Part shown: positions 43,935-56,000 of the stretch, in pieces
How the letters are laid out: the number at the start of each line of letters is the position of its first letter
How positions within the stretch are numbered: position 1 is the stretch's first letter
Origin: Mayamaea pseudoterrestris
Taxonomy: Eukaryota; Bacillariophyta; Bacillariophyceae; Sellaphorales; Sellaphoraceae
Reading direction: 5' to 3'
Length of the DNA stretch: 64,000 nt
Assembly (NCBI GenBank): GCA_027923505.1
Contig: BROI01000033.1
Span: forward strand, 81,001-145,000
Made by a program: the position numbers and the translations under genes
Notes under the pieces: generated by a model
What the model saw: the letters and a program-made list of their open reading frames with translations, nothing else
What the model was told of the DNA's origin: nothing
Database searches by the model: none

Positions 43935-44610
43935 AAGTAAGTTCTCACCAGTCACATTACAGTCTACTGAGACACCAACCAGGCATACCATCTTCAAACG
44001 CAGACTAAAAAATGATGTTGGCATTATTCTGGTGTGATTTGGGTGAATACATGGCATGTTATATGGGCAATTGAATGACAAGGCATCTGTGGGCTGAGAC
44101 AAGTGAGAAGTTCTCACCAATCACATTGCAGTCTACTTATTTAACTACCGGGCATACCATCTTGTAGCTCAGACTGAATAATGATGTTGGCACCATTCTG
44201 GTGTGGTTTAGGTGTATACATGGCATGTTATATGGGCAATTGAATGACAAGGCATCTGTGGGCTGAGACTGGTGAGAAGTTCTCACCAGTCACATTGCAG
44301 TCTCCAAAAACACACCATGCCCTCCATCGTGTAGCGCAGCCTGTAAAATGATCTTGGCATCATTCTGGTGTAATTTGGGCACCTACAGGGCATGCTGAAG
44401 GGGCGTTTGAATGTCATGGCATCTGCGGGCTGAGACTGGTGACAAGTTGTCACCAGAAACATTGCCATCCCCTGAGACACCAACCAAGCCTACCATCCTG
44501 TAGCGCAGCTGGAATAATGATGTTGGTACCATTCTGGTGAATTTTGGGCACCTACAGGGCTTGCTGTAGGATCGTTTGAATGTCATGGCATCTGTGGGCT
44601 GAGACTGGTG
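43935..44610 (-). repeat. Second locus of satellite A/C, about 4 copies of a ~167-bp unit
   Basis: The units share TTCTCACCARTCACATTGCAG, GCATACCATCTTGTAGC, TGATGTTGGCACCATTCTGG and GGCATCTGTGGGCTGAGAC with unit C at 15751-16100 and, on the reverse strand, with unit A. They start near 43946, 44112, 44280 and 44447. Perfect palindromes lie at 44269-44289 (arms CTGGTGAGAA/TTCTCACCAG) and 44436-44456 (arms CTGGTGACAA/TTGTCACCAG). The last unit is broken inside the same palindrome at 44610, where the decayed copia element begins. Confidence 0.88.
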
Positions 44611-45072
44611 TTGCAGGATGCGAACGAAAACAGCGAAAATCGGGCAAGTCACACCGAATGTCCGATAGGGTGACACAGCGGCACTCGCGGCTCACCACAG
44701 CCTCACGATCGCGTGATGCGTGGCAGCGACGGCTTCGAAGCGATTCAACAAGTATATTGCTGAAACTAGTGCGATATAGAGTAGAAACAAGCAGACTTAC
44801 TAAGCTTGAAGAGTTAAGAAAGCGATTTATTCGTCTCTCGTATTGTAGCAACTGCAAGCTTGGATTGGCCATCCAAGGACAGCTACAAGCGAAAGGTGCA
44901 ACGATTTGATTTACAAGTTACAAGATTAACACTGTCTTGAGACTCATTGCCTCGGCATAGAGACTTTATCGACGAAGAGTACTATTGATTTACGAAGTAA
45001 CGTGGACGCACGTTGGTTCTTGGCCCGGAAAGTTCCGCAGGTGATAGCAAGAACATTGTCACGACGACAACG

Positions 45073-46498
45073 ATGGCGGAAACTCGCGCGCAGAAAGACG
45101 CGGCGTTTGCGCATGTTTACGAAGAGAACGTAGGCGTTTTCCAAGATCCTCAGTTCAAGGAGTTATTCGACGAACTCGGAGTAGAATCGCTTACGCAACT
45201 GATCGAGATGGAGTACGACGATTTCGCGACGAAGTGGAACGTCACGACGACGACAACGACGACGACTGACGATGGCGACAATGTCACGCAGGAAACGAGC
45301 GAACACTCGCTAACGAAGATGAAACAACGCACGATCACGAACGCGATCGAATGGTATTTGGCGCAAGAGTCGCCGGACATCAAGACATGGTCGCAACTGA
45401 CCACCGAAACGCTGGCGACGTTCGTCACAGCACGAGCGAAGGAACGAGTCCAAGCGCGCAACATTGCGAGCGTGGGCAGCGGAAGCGGAGCGAAACCTCC
45501 AGCGAAGGAAAGCGAAACGGAATCCAAGAAGGACGAATCCAAGGACTCCACGCTAACGAACGAAGGCAACGAGTCGAAGCCTGACTCGGCCGACAAGGTG
45601 CCACCGACGAGTGTGGACGTGGATGAAGCAGTCACCGACATCCGTACTGGACCTCGGCGACGACGAAGACGACGAGAAGTATTCAGACCAATTTACGAAG
45701 TCTATCAAGTTCTCGGCGAAGGATTGTAAAGAAATGAAGCTGGATTCCTCGTGGAAACAGTGGATTTCCGAGTTGAAAGTCATCGCTACATTGCATGACT
45801 TCCACGAAGTCTTTGACGACGATTATGACCCGAAGGAAAAGGGACCGAAAGAACAGAAGGCGTATGCAAAGAAGAATGTGTTTGTATACAGGATCTTTCT
45901 CACGCACTGTCGAACTCCGTCTGCATCACTCGCAGTACAGCAGTTCAAGAAGACGATGGACGGACGCGAAGTCTACCAACGATTGCGAACGCGATACGAA
46001 GAAGGCGCTACTGCTCACATCGAGAAGGAACGCGCGCGAACGGAACTGCAGGGAATGCGGCTGACCGAGAAGTGGTCACGGCCGACGATCGAATTTCTCG
46101 CACTGTTCTACAAGAAAGTCATCTGGCTGCTCGAAATGGACGCAGAAGCTCTGACAGGTTTACAACGATACGACATGCTACGCGACGCTTTCTCCGAGCA
46201 CACAGGATTCAGCGCATCACTAGCAGGTTTTGACGGAATGATTGCCATCAAGAAACACATGGGGCAACACGACTCGGAAGACAATTTCGCGCAGTTGTAC
46301 GCGCACTTAGAAGAGTGCTGCATCAAGTATGACAAGAAACACCCATCGACGACGAAGACTAAGCGCACAATCAATCAAGCGCAGTCTAGTGGAACGAAAG
46401 GAGGCGGCCGGCGGCAATGGCGGCGCGACTCCAAGCGGCTTATCGGCGGAACGATTTGCAGCGATCATGAAGAAACCTCACGCGAGCGTGAAGGATGA
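45073..46498 (+). pseudogene. Gag of the decayed copia element, frameshifted
   Basis: The start at ATG 45073 (MAETRAQKDAAFAHVYEENV) reads to 45729, where the frame ends; the sense continues in another frame from about 45660 (YSDQFTKSIKFSAKDCKEMK...) to about 46498. The second part aligns by eye with the Gag of the younger element (SWKQWISELKVIATLHDFHEVFDDDYDP, QKAYAKKNVFVYRIFLTHC, YQRLRTRYEEGA, SDRPTIEFLALFYKKV-like). A Gly/Arg-rich patch appears near 46395-46430 in place of a zinc knuckle. Confidence 0.75.
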
Positions 46499-48215
46499 AG
46501 TCTGGTTGGAGATGAAGTTTGATCAGCGAAAGCAGTTGAAGGACAAGCGTGCGACGGCGCCCAAGACACCCGAAAACGGATGGCGACCGCGCAACCAACG
46601 AGGCACGGCTACGACGCAGACGCAAGTCAACGCGGCGCATCAAGAGCGTCACGCGACGGAATCTGTAGCGAACGATCACGCAAGCGTTCCTGGCACGATT
46701 AATATTCAGCCCGGCAATAGTGGAATGTCAGTCCAAACGGCTGCACGATCGGTTCTGCAAGCGAACAATGCGAGTACTACAACTCAGCAAGTGACAGGAT
46801 CGTTGACGACTGATAACACCGGACGAGGTACATTCAGCTTCAACATGCATCGTCGTATGCGCGTCAATCGCGCACACTACGAGCGGATCAACGAAGGCGC
46901 GCTCATCGACAACGGGGCGAACGGAGGCTTATGCGGAGGAGACATGCTCGTCGTTTCGGAAACGAACGCCGAGGTGGATGTGACTGGTATTGACGATCAT
47001 ATTGTCCCAGCTCTCAAGATTGGCACTGCAGCTGGACTGGCAAAGACCCTTAGTGGCGAAACCATTCTGCTTCTGTGTCACCAGTATGCTTTAAAGCGAG
47101 ACGGACCGACGATTCATTGCCCGAATCAATTGCGCGCAATGGGACATCGCGTCGACGATATTCCGACCATGTTTGGCGGAACGCAACGAATTACGACGAA
47201 CATTGAGGCTACGTTTTGCCATTGGCAATTCGCGATGGCCTGGTGTACTTGGACGTGACGAAACCCACGTTCGATGATTTGGATAAGTATCCGACTGTCA
47301 TCATGACGTCGGACGTGCCGTGGGACCCGACTGTTTACGATGTCGAGCACGCGCACGACGATTTCGACGAACGAGATCATGATTATGGATCTTTCGACGA
47401 ACGATTCGATGATGACGGTATCACGCACCGCAATCGTCACACGCCGACACGCACTGGCGACGAACTTGACGTACTGATCAATCGGTGCGTGCGACACGCT
47501 CAGTTTTTACGCGTTAATTTGCTGAAGCTAAGAAGCAAGGAACCGGACTATAATGCTCTTCGGCCGTACCTCGAATGGGTCCCGACTGAGCGCGTTCAAC
47601 AGACTTTACGGCCACACGGAAGCATGGTATCATCTCAGTGAACATCCGCGATTACCATTTCGACACCTCACGAAATCGAGATTTCCGGCCGCGAACGTTC
47701 AGCGGTTGCGCGAACTATTCGCCACGGACACAATACACTCAGACACGCCAGCTTTGGATGATGGAATTCTAGGGCATGGGGGAGCTACTAAGATGCAGCT
47801 CTTTGTTGGACGAGAAAGTTTTTAACGCGCGGCTGCCCGATGAAGTCGGAAGCGAAAATGTCAAACGCGTTAGAGAGATTTTATCCGCGAAGTGGGCGCT
47901 CTAACGGACTGCTCAGCGACAATGCCAAGTCGGAGACTGGCAAGGCTGTGAGGGATCTCTGTCGGATGTACAATATTCCTCAAGTGACCACAGAACCGGG
48001 TCATCAGAACAAAATCCATGCGAACGTCACACGTCGCACATTAAGCCAATGATGGAGAACCTCCAACGAGATTCGGGTTCGCCAGGCCATTGCTGGTTTT
48101 TGCTGATTAAATTCGTAATCATGATACTGGAACGTCCTCGCGCGACGAAATCGCTGGGATGGCGCACGCCAACGGAAGTTGCGTTCGGAAATCTGCCGGA
48201 TATTTAGCCTTTGTT
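46499..48215 (+). pseudogene. Protease and integrase of the decayed copia element
   Basis: The protease region is recognisable as GALIDNGANGGLCGGDMLVV (near 46895-46955), with the surrounding ITGIDDHIVPALKIGTAAGLA-like block. The integrase is recognisable as GHGGATKMQLFVGRESF (near 47770-47823), LLSDNAKSETGKAVRDLCRMYNI (near 47905-47975), TEPGHQNK and, further on, the MILERPRATKSLGWRTPTE block. At least three frameshifts and several stops separate these pieces. The third acidic residue of the D-D-E triad falls in a disrupted stretch. Confidence 0.72.
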
Positions 48216-48839
48216 ACATTTCAAGTGGTGGGAACCGGTCACGTTTGAGCGCGAGGGAGCTTTCTCGGCGGTAGATCTGGCAACGGCCGATTCGTGGGCA
48301 TCGCAGAGAATAGCGGTCGCACGTGACTTTTCTCGTTCTGACGGACGACACGCTCAGGCGATTCCGCGCTCCAACGTGGTCTCGCGCAGCTGCTTGTTAC
48401 CACGAGAGTTGCCTTCCTTCCCTGAGTCTGAGGGGAGATTTCTGAAGAAGCTATACCGGGCAAGCGAGCGAAATTTTGAAACTCCAGATCTCGCGACAGG
48501 ACGCTACCATAGCACGCATGCGACAGAAAGTAGTCACGACAACTACGGGAAACGACGACGAAACAATTCCGATGGCAACCACGCCAACGTACCAGCGAAG
48601 TTCTTCAGAAGGGCTGAGCAAGAATCAGGAATAAATGCCCTCTGTTCTCTCAAGCGAACTCATCGGACGCACGTTCGTAAGGGAACACGAAAACGGTCAG
48701 AAAATGCGAGCGACTGTATGCGAATATATCGAAGTACGCGATAACGAGCTACTCGAAACGACGAAAGGTTTCCTAATCCAAATGGGAGAGAAGCCAGCGA
48801 AAGTCTAATAGTTACAACGAACTGTCAGATTTAATCGAA

Positions 48840-50632
48840 CGACAGATGGACGAAGATATACGAAACGATCCGGCGACTCAGTGGGTATTCACGAAAGTAA
48901 TCGGACACGAGCTTAATTTGAAACCGAACGATCCGACATACAAAGGAAGTTGCCGTAACGTTCTCGTCGAATGGACTGACGGAACGACGACGTGGGAGCC
49001 TCGCGATCATGAAGAAGGACGATCCGATAACGATCGCAGAGTATGGACTCAAGCACGGCTTACCTCGACAAGCCAGGATGGAAGCAGCTGGAGCATTACA
49101 CTCGGAAGCGAAAGAAGTTTCGACAGATGGTAACAGCGGCGAAACGAAAATCGAAAGCAAACGGCGTACGCTACAAATTCGGCGTAAGGTTGCCGCGCAA
49201 TTATAAAGATGCGAAAGCTCTCGACGAGATCAACGGCAACACGCTGTGGACGGATGCGATTCGAACGGAATTAAATCAGATAAATGATTACGACACGTTC
49301 GCAGATTAAGGAGTCGGTAAGGTTATGTCGGCGCCGTGAAACGAATAAACGTGCACTTTCGATGTCAAGCACGATTTGCGACGGAAAGCACGACTCGTTG
49401 CAGGAGGACATATGACAGAGCCGCCGAAGGATTCAGTTTACTCGGGCGTTGTGTCATTGCACGAAGTCTACGAATGGTAGCGATGTTAGCGGAACTCAAC
49501 GGTCTGGAACTGTGGGCAGCTGACGTCGGCAACGCACTGTTGGAAGCGAAAACGAAAGAGAAGGGTTTATATCGTGGCAGGTCCGGAGTTCGGGGAGCTT
49601 TCGAGGGTCACACGCTCACGATCGTGAAAGGCATTATCGGTCTTCGCGTCAGGCGCCACGCTGGCACGAGCACTTTGCAGACACGCTCCGCGACATTGGC
49701 TTCATGCCGGGTATCGTGAACCGGACGTGTGGATTGCGCGATAAAGGCACGCACTACGAATACGTTTGTGTGTATGTCGACGATTTAGCGATAGCGATGA
49801 AGAATCCGAAGGAACTAACGGATCTTTTATTGAGAACTACAACCTACAAGTTGAAGGCGTCGGTCCATTGGCATATCATTTGGGCGCAGACGTTTGGCGA
49901 GACGACGACGGCGTACTCTGCTTCGGAGCGAAGAAGTACGTCCCAAGACTACTAGCGAACTACAAAGAAATGTTCGGCGAGGAACCGCGACCGCAGACAA
50001 GTCCACTACGCGACGGCGATCATCCGGAACTCGACGAAACGAAAGAACGACGACGACGGAATTGCGAAGTATCAATCGATAATTGGTCGTTGCAATGGCC
50101 GTAATAGTTTATGTCGATTCGACATTCACTGTGCTGTCATGACTATGGGAGATTCCGAGCCGTGCCACCACGCGCGGGCACTTGGAACGGTTGAAGCATA
50201 TTTGCGGATACTACGAAGATACCCGGATGGAGCGATTCGATTCAACGTTTCGATTCAACGGACGACGAGCGATACGCGACAGTTGACAAGATGGATTGGT
50301 TACAGTGTGTACGGCAAGATCTGCGAAGAAACTTCGTGGAACATGCCCCGGCGCGGCAGGCGCGGTGCGAATGTCAACGTTCGAAGATGCGAACCTGTAC
50401 CACGATTACACGACGGGACGGGCGCAGCGATGGGCATTACTCACATGTTGAATGGAACAGTCGTTGATTGGTTTTCGAACCGCCAAGCGACGGTGGTCGG
50501 GACGCCGGCGTCGGCTCGGTTTACAGCGAGTGAGCACGGAGCAGATCATGGATCTTCGCTTCACGCTACGCATGTTGAGAATTTCACTCGACGGACCTTC
50601 ATGGATGTTTGGAGACAACAGGTTCAATGATG
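48840..50632 (+). pseudogene. RT and RNase H of the decayed copia element
   Basis: Fragments in order: VLVEWTDGTTTWEPRDHEE (near 48960-49015), NTLWTDAIRTELNQINDYDTF, SLRMVAMLAELNGLELWAADVGNA, HYEYVCVYVDDLAIAMKNPKEL (near 49755-49820, the intact YVDD box), then RNase H-like pieces to about 50615. Every fragment lies in a different frame from its neighbour. The YVDD box here is normal, unlike that of the younger element. Confidence 0.78.
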
Positions 50633-50733
50633 AAAGACAATCTCAGTGCTTTGGTACAACCCACTGCTTGTCTATTGCTCAGTCCAGCAGCTTGCCCACT
50701 ATGTGAGCATGCAACCTCCTTTTTCTCTATTGC

Positions 50734-50738
50734 TGCCT
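50734..50738. repeat. Target-site duplication, left copy
   Basis: TGCCT directly precedes the first LTR. The same five bases directly follow the last LTR at 63726-63730. Confidence 0.88.
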
Positions 50739-51068
50739 TGACACGATAATATCAGACGAACCTTTATTCCAGCGACTACAATGGACTCGGAGCGATCAAC
50801 CTCTTCGTCCAGCGTAAAGCAAACAAACAAACTCAATTGCTAGAATAGTGCATGTTACTCGCTACTCTACTCGTGCGCTTCTTTCTCGTTCTCACTGGGT
50901 TCACGGTCGAGGTTCACGCCTCGATCGTCAGCGATTTCACTCATGTATGTGAGGATTCGGTCGGTCAAGTGGACTCAACCCTGCACAGGATTAAATGAAG
51001 ACAAAACCCAGGTACCTAACCGTCTCGTCATAAGACGCAGGTCACCTCAACCCAATAATATTGTGTCA
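50739..51068 (-). repeat. LTR A (3' LTR of internal region 1)
   Basis: 330 bp, bounded by TGACACGATAATAT and AATATTGTGTCA (short inverted ends TGACAC/GTGTCA). Its first ~230 bp match LTRs B and C exactly by eye; its last ~100 bp carry about ten differences (for example GGTCAAGTGG for ACAAGTGTG). Confidence 0.93.
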
Positions 51069-53076
51069 TCCACCTTGATCTAGGCTTGTGACAACGATCG
51101 GTTTGCCGCATCACCCTTCCAGAAAAGAATCGAAATGATCAGGGGTCGGAACGTGGCATGCGGCAAGAACTTGAAGCACGGACGTTCGCCGAAGATGTGC
51201 TCAAAGTGCAAAAGTAAATGGCCTGCGAGCCGCAGTTTGTGTCGCCAGCAAAGTGTGGAGGTGGAATCGTTGACGACTTCTTGACACTTTCGTTGTCGCC
51301 GAACATCCGGCTGGTCCATCAAAGGAACTCCCAACATGCGTAGGGAGTATCGGAAATCCATAATCTGTTCCGTCGCGGTCTTGGCGACGACGGAACTCGG
51401 GATCCGCACGTTGCAGTCTCGACAGTATTCTGACGCTTGCAGAACCATTCGACGGTGTCTGGTTCAGGGAAATGCAGGACTCCCATTGCGGAACGTCCAG
51501 TAGTGTAATCATGGTACAGGTTCGCGTCCATAAAGGTAGTTAGTTGCACAGGCTTGCCCCTTCGGGATCGGCATGTTCCACGGAAGCTCTTCGCTTGAGT
51601 GGCCGTAGACCGATTGCAACCAATCATACTTAGTAGGTTCCCCGTGATCGACGATCTTCGTCCGGAAACGAATCGCTGCATCAGGGTACTCAGCTAGGTA
51701 GCCACGAGACTCGCTTGGCTCGGTCAGGAACGCGCGGGGCGCAGCGGAATCGCCAAGTGTCATTACGGCACAATGAATGTCAAGTCGACATAGGGTCACT
51801 GCCCACTGGAGGGCACCGATAAGAGACTGGTACTGTTGAATGCCACGGGCATCCAGCTCTTCGGTAAGGTCAAGTTCCGGGGTGGTCCCCGGCGTCAAGC
51901 GGTGACTTGCGCTGCGTGGCTTCTGCCAAACATGGTCTCGGAGTTCTGAGCACGACCGACGTAGGTCTTCGCGCTCATGCAGAGGGTTCCATCTGGATCA
52001 CGATAGAAGTCGGCTCCAAGGTGATACTTGATGTCGCCAACGCCCTCAACTTGTACTTGGGGTACTTCTCCTTGAGGAGGTCCGTGAAGGCTTGTGGATC
52101 TTTCATGGCCATAGCCAGATCGTCGAAGACGAACACGCCGACGTACTCGTAGTGAGTGCCACAGTCTTTCATCCAGACGTCAGGGTCCGCGTAGCTGGTA
52201 GAAAATGTCGCGGAGTGTGCCGGCAAAGTGCTCATGCCAACGCGACGCCAGAAGTGCGCAATCCGAAGTGCCTTGTAGATGACCAAGGTATGGCCTTCCA
52301 ATGTGTCCAAACTCGGGACCGGCAACAATGTAGACCTTTTCCTTGGTCTTGGCCTCGAGGTAAGGCGTTACCGACACCGGCAGCGCCCAAAACTTGAGGT
52401 CGTTCAGTTCAGCTATTAGTGCTATAGTTCGGATGCTTCGCATAGAGACCACGCCAGAGTAGGCGGAGTCCATGGGCGGAGCGGTCAATGTCCCCGGCGA
52501 CGAGCCGGCCTTACGTCAGATCGCTCTGCAGTCGAAACAAGATGCGCGTTGATGCGCTTCCAATCACTTTCCATGAAGGCACCGATGCCCTTGTCGATGA
52601 AAGTGTCGTACTCGTGTAGCTGCTCCATCTCAGTCTTGACGGCGTCAGCCCATAGTGTGTTTCCATTGGCAGCGTCGAGGCGGTTCGCTTCCTTCCAGGT
52701 ATTAGGAACTTGAACGCCAAACTTGAAACGCGCTTCTTGGACACGGTTCTTCTTTGCAGCCTTGCACATGCGGTTAAACATTTTAGTGCGTCCTGCCATG
52801 CGCTTCAAGCGCTTCCATCCATCCTTGTCCAGCATACCCTTGCGCTTGGCCGCATTTCGGCAACGGTCACAGGGTCGGACTTGATAATCGAAAAGCAGTG
52901 GCTCCCAGGTCTTCTCCGCCATTTGCCCATTGGATGAGCAAGTTGTAGGATGAGCCGCGATAGCGCGCTTGTGTCAGTGGACCTTCATGTCCGTCAATGA
53001 AATCAAACTTGTAGATACTGATCGTCGTTGTCATCATCCCCCAGTCGTAAAGAATCTTGCCGTTCGCACAGGTCGG
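51069..53076 (-). pseudogene. RT-RNase H region, internal copy 1, broken
   Basis: The sense continues beyond the Gag-integrase frame after TAG 53077-53079 (YKFDFIDGHEGPL ... SSYNLLIQWANG), then jumps by one base near 52930 into EKTWEPLLFDYQVRPCDRC and on to MEQLHEYDTFIDKG. Further frames carry SAYSGVVSMRSIRTIALIAE, the active-site segment HYEYVGVFVFDDLAMAMKD, and RNase H blocks (LIGALQWAVTLCRLDIHCAV, FMDANLYHDYTTGRSAMG). The active site reads V-F-D-D with one extra residue relative to YVDD. At least four frame changes are needed. The frame ends SLSQA-stop at 51080, just before the PPT and LTR A. Confidence 0.82.
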
Positions 53077-56000
53077 CTAGTTCGTTGTGGTAATAAGTTC
53101 GGCGTCGCCGTCGCCGAGACTCAATCGAAACTTGATAATCTTGTGGTTGGCTTCATCGCGATCGTTTAGTTGCTCAATAACCTTGTAACGTCGCGTGGAG
53201 CCGTCTTCCTCGTCAAGAAGGACAGTGCGTCCCATCAGTTCAGCCGGAGTAAAGGACGGCATGGGTCCGTCGGGATCCAGACCGGCTAACTCGGCAGCGC
53301 TTTCCAACGTGAATGCGTCTTCATCCACGGTTCCCCCAGAATCAGGCGCTGGGGTCGGTGTAAGGTCGTGTTCAAACACCGGACCGACTAGGTCATATTC
53401 GTCGTCAAACTCGTCGACAGTTTCAACTTGGACTCGTTCACGCGCAGGGCGCGCGTCGAAGACAGGTTCCGCGAACAGTGGTCGTTCGGACTCGGGTTCA
53501 GGAGCGCTTTCAGCTTCAGCGCGTAGGTTACGTCCTTCGGAGAAGGGACGAACGTTGGATCGGACGACAACCATTCCAGTCCGATCGGATCGGACCTGGT
53601 ACGTGAGGATGTCACCCTTGTTCTCTGCAATGCCGACCCAGCGTCCTGCTGCTTCCTTGGTGTGAGGAAATGTCGGCGGCTCGTCAGCTCCAGCTTCGTA
53701 CAGGACTCGTTCCCAAAACTTGAACTGCAGGAACGGCGAAATGTCGGGTACTCGATTGAAGGCAGCTTCAGTAGGGGTCTTCCAGTTGAGGGACTCGGTC
53801 GCCAGATTGTTGAATAAGGCGATTACGTACAGCGCGCATAGGAGCCAGGCTCCAGCGGGTGCGCCCGTACGGTTCATGATGTTCTGGACTGATGACTTGA
53901 CTTCCTGGATGCGACGCTCGGCAGGGTTCTGGTTCTGGTATCCGGGCTCGCTCTGTTGGTCACGAATCGCGTAGAATCGCAACAAGGTTTCAACTTGCTT
54001 CCCGAGCTGCACTCGCGAGTTATCGCTAATGAGCAAGTCGGGAGCGCCAATGTCTCGAATGAAGTCTTCGAGCGCCATGGGCATGTCACTCTCGGTTCTC
54101 AGTGGGTATCCCCTCGTCAGCAAGCTCTTCTTGCCGACGAACAGTTGCATCATCTTGCATCCGCCATGGCCGCGGATTCCGTCGTTAAAGGCGGGTTCCT
54201 TGGAAAACCAGGTATCTGTCGCCGTATCGTCATGGAAACGAACCACATTGGCGGCAGGGAATCGCGACTTAAAGTGTTGGCGAAATGGGGTGTGTGCCGA
54301 TGCACGGAAAAGCTGTGTCGTATTCTTAATGGTGCGCTTGACTCGTTCAAGTGGCGTGTAGCCAAGGTAGGGTCGAAGCGCTTGGTAGTCAGGTTCTTGT
54401 GGCATTATGCGTCGTGCATTGGCTTGGCGCGTCGTATCAGCCTGATTGCGATCGACATACTGCACCACACGTTCCACTGAATTCATGTTGTTCCGGTAGG
54501 TGGCGTCGCCGAAGTCATCCATGCGGGCGTCGACGAAACCGTGGGTTTCTTCCAATTCGTCGAGGTGACGATTAAACTCAAGTTCTTCTTCGTTCCATTC
54601 ATTGTCCAATTCCGCCGGATCCCAAAGGGTGTCCGCAGAGAAAATGACCGTCGGATACATTTCCAACTCTGCGTCCGTCGGCGGACGCATATCCATACGA
54701 GGCAAACCGTCGCGGATCGCCAAGGGGATGGTCTTGCCACAACTGGTGACAATGGCTTGTGTTCCATTCTGGGAGCGAGGGACGTCGTCGATCAGATGAC
54801 CGAACGACCGAAGTTGCGACGGAGCATGAATGGATTCAGCACCGTCGTACAAAGCATACTGGTTGAACTGCCCGATAATGGGTCCAGTCCGAGTCTCAAT
54901 CAATGCGACGCCAGTTCCGACTTGAAGGTCGCGAACCGTGTGGTCGCTCAAACCTGTCACGTTACACGTGTGGTTGGTAGTACTCAAGATTCTCATATCG
55001 CTTCCAGCGAGTCCACCGTTCGCACCGCCGTCAATCAGCGATCCTTGGCGGGTCTCGTTGCTGCGAGCTCGATTCACAGTGTAGCGCACCGATACCATTG
55101 CGCGGTACCGACGGCCGTCGCTTCCCATAAACTCTTGCTGGGTGTTGTTCGCAGCTTGAGTGCGAGACGACGCGGCGTTCGCAAGGAAAGATCTAATCAT
55201 GTCATCCGGTGCACCTTGAGTGGCTGTCGTCGGGGCGATCGAGACAGCGTCATTCTGATACAAGATTGTACCAGGCACCGAGGCAGCCGCTTGTGACTGC
55301 TGGTTATTCGCGCGGTTGCCATTGTTCGCGCGTCTTGTCGTGGCTGGTCTTGGGACGGCTTCGCGTCGAGCCATGAGCTGAGCGTATTCGTCCTCGTTAA
55401 GTCGGCCGAGTCGTTCGTACGACATGTACGACCAGGGGTTCTGCAACAACTGTTCAAAGTTCAGATAATCACCAGGGAATCGTTCCCGATGCGCTTGCGT
55501 ACCGGCTGCTGGTAGTGGCGCGGAAGAGCCTCGTCCTCCGGAACCACGGCTCACTTGGGAACCGCGTCCACCGTCTCGTCCACCGCCGCGTCCGCCTTGT
55601 CCGCCACGACCGGAACCGCGTCCATTACCACGTCCTTGTCCGGAAGTGTTAGCGTTGTTCGCTTGGCGGTCGGCGTTCTTCTTGCCCTTATTCAACTTGG
55701 CGTTCTTGTTGTCGACGCGCAGAGCCTGCTGCGACAACATGTCGAAAAGACAGTCATAATCTTCCGTCACGACGGCGTCTGGGTCACCATTTGCACTGAT
55801 GATGCGTCGTCGTTCAAATTGCAAGTGCTGGTCGAACGTCGTGCATGTGGGGCCGAATTCTTCGTCGCCTTCCACTGCAGCTCGGAGCCAGTAGTACTTT
55901 TTCTTGTCATCCGTCACTCCAGGACGGAACTCTTCGAGGTTCTTCATGAGCTGTTCGATGTAGTTTAGGAACTTGTAGTGTCCTTTCGTCCAGGTCGAAT

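Larger units (their letters stand above)
44611..50632 (+). mobile_element. Decayed Ty1/copia retrotransposon, 3'-truncated
   Basis: A plus-strand relative of the minus-strand element at 50.7-63.7 kb: gag, protease, integrase, RT and RNase H sequences occur in copia order but spread over many frames. The left edge is set at 44611, where the satellite palindrome is interrupted; 44611-45072 would be LTR and leader, but no matching 3' LTR exists. Similarity to the intact relative stops near RNase H residue ...WMFGDN at about 50615, so the last ~60 codons and the 3' LTR are lost. 50633-50738 is unassigned flank. The element is clearly dead. Confidence 0.82.

Noticed and set aside
44611-45072. 5' LTR of the decayed copia element
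   Set aside because: It is the right place, but no second copy exists near 50.6 kb and it does not resemble LTRs A-C, so its limits cannot be given.
53195-55296. Plus-strand frames opposite the Gag-integrase gene (for example 54541-55296)
   Set aside because: They are antisense shadows of a conserved polyprotein, repeated identically at +6250, with basic low-information sequence.
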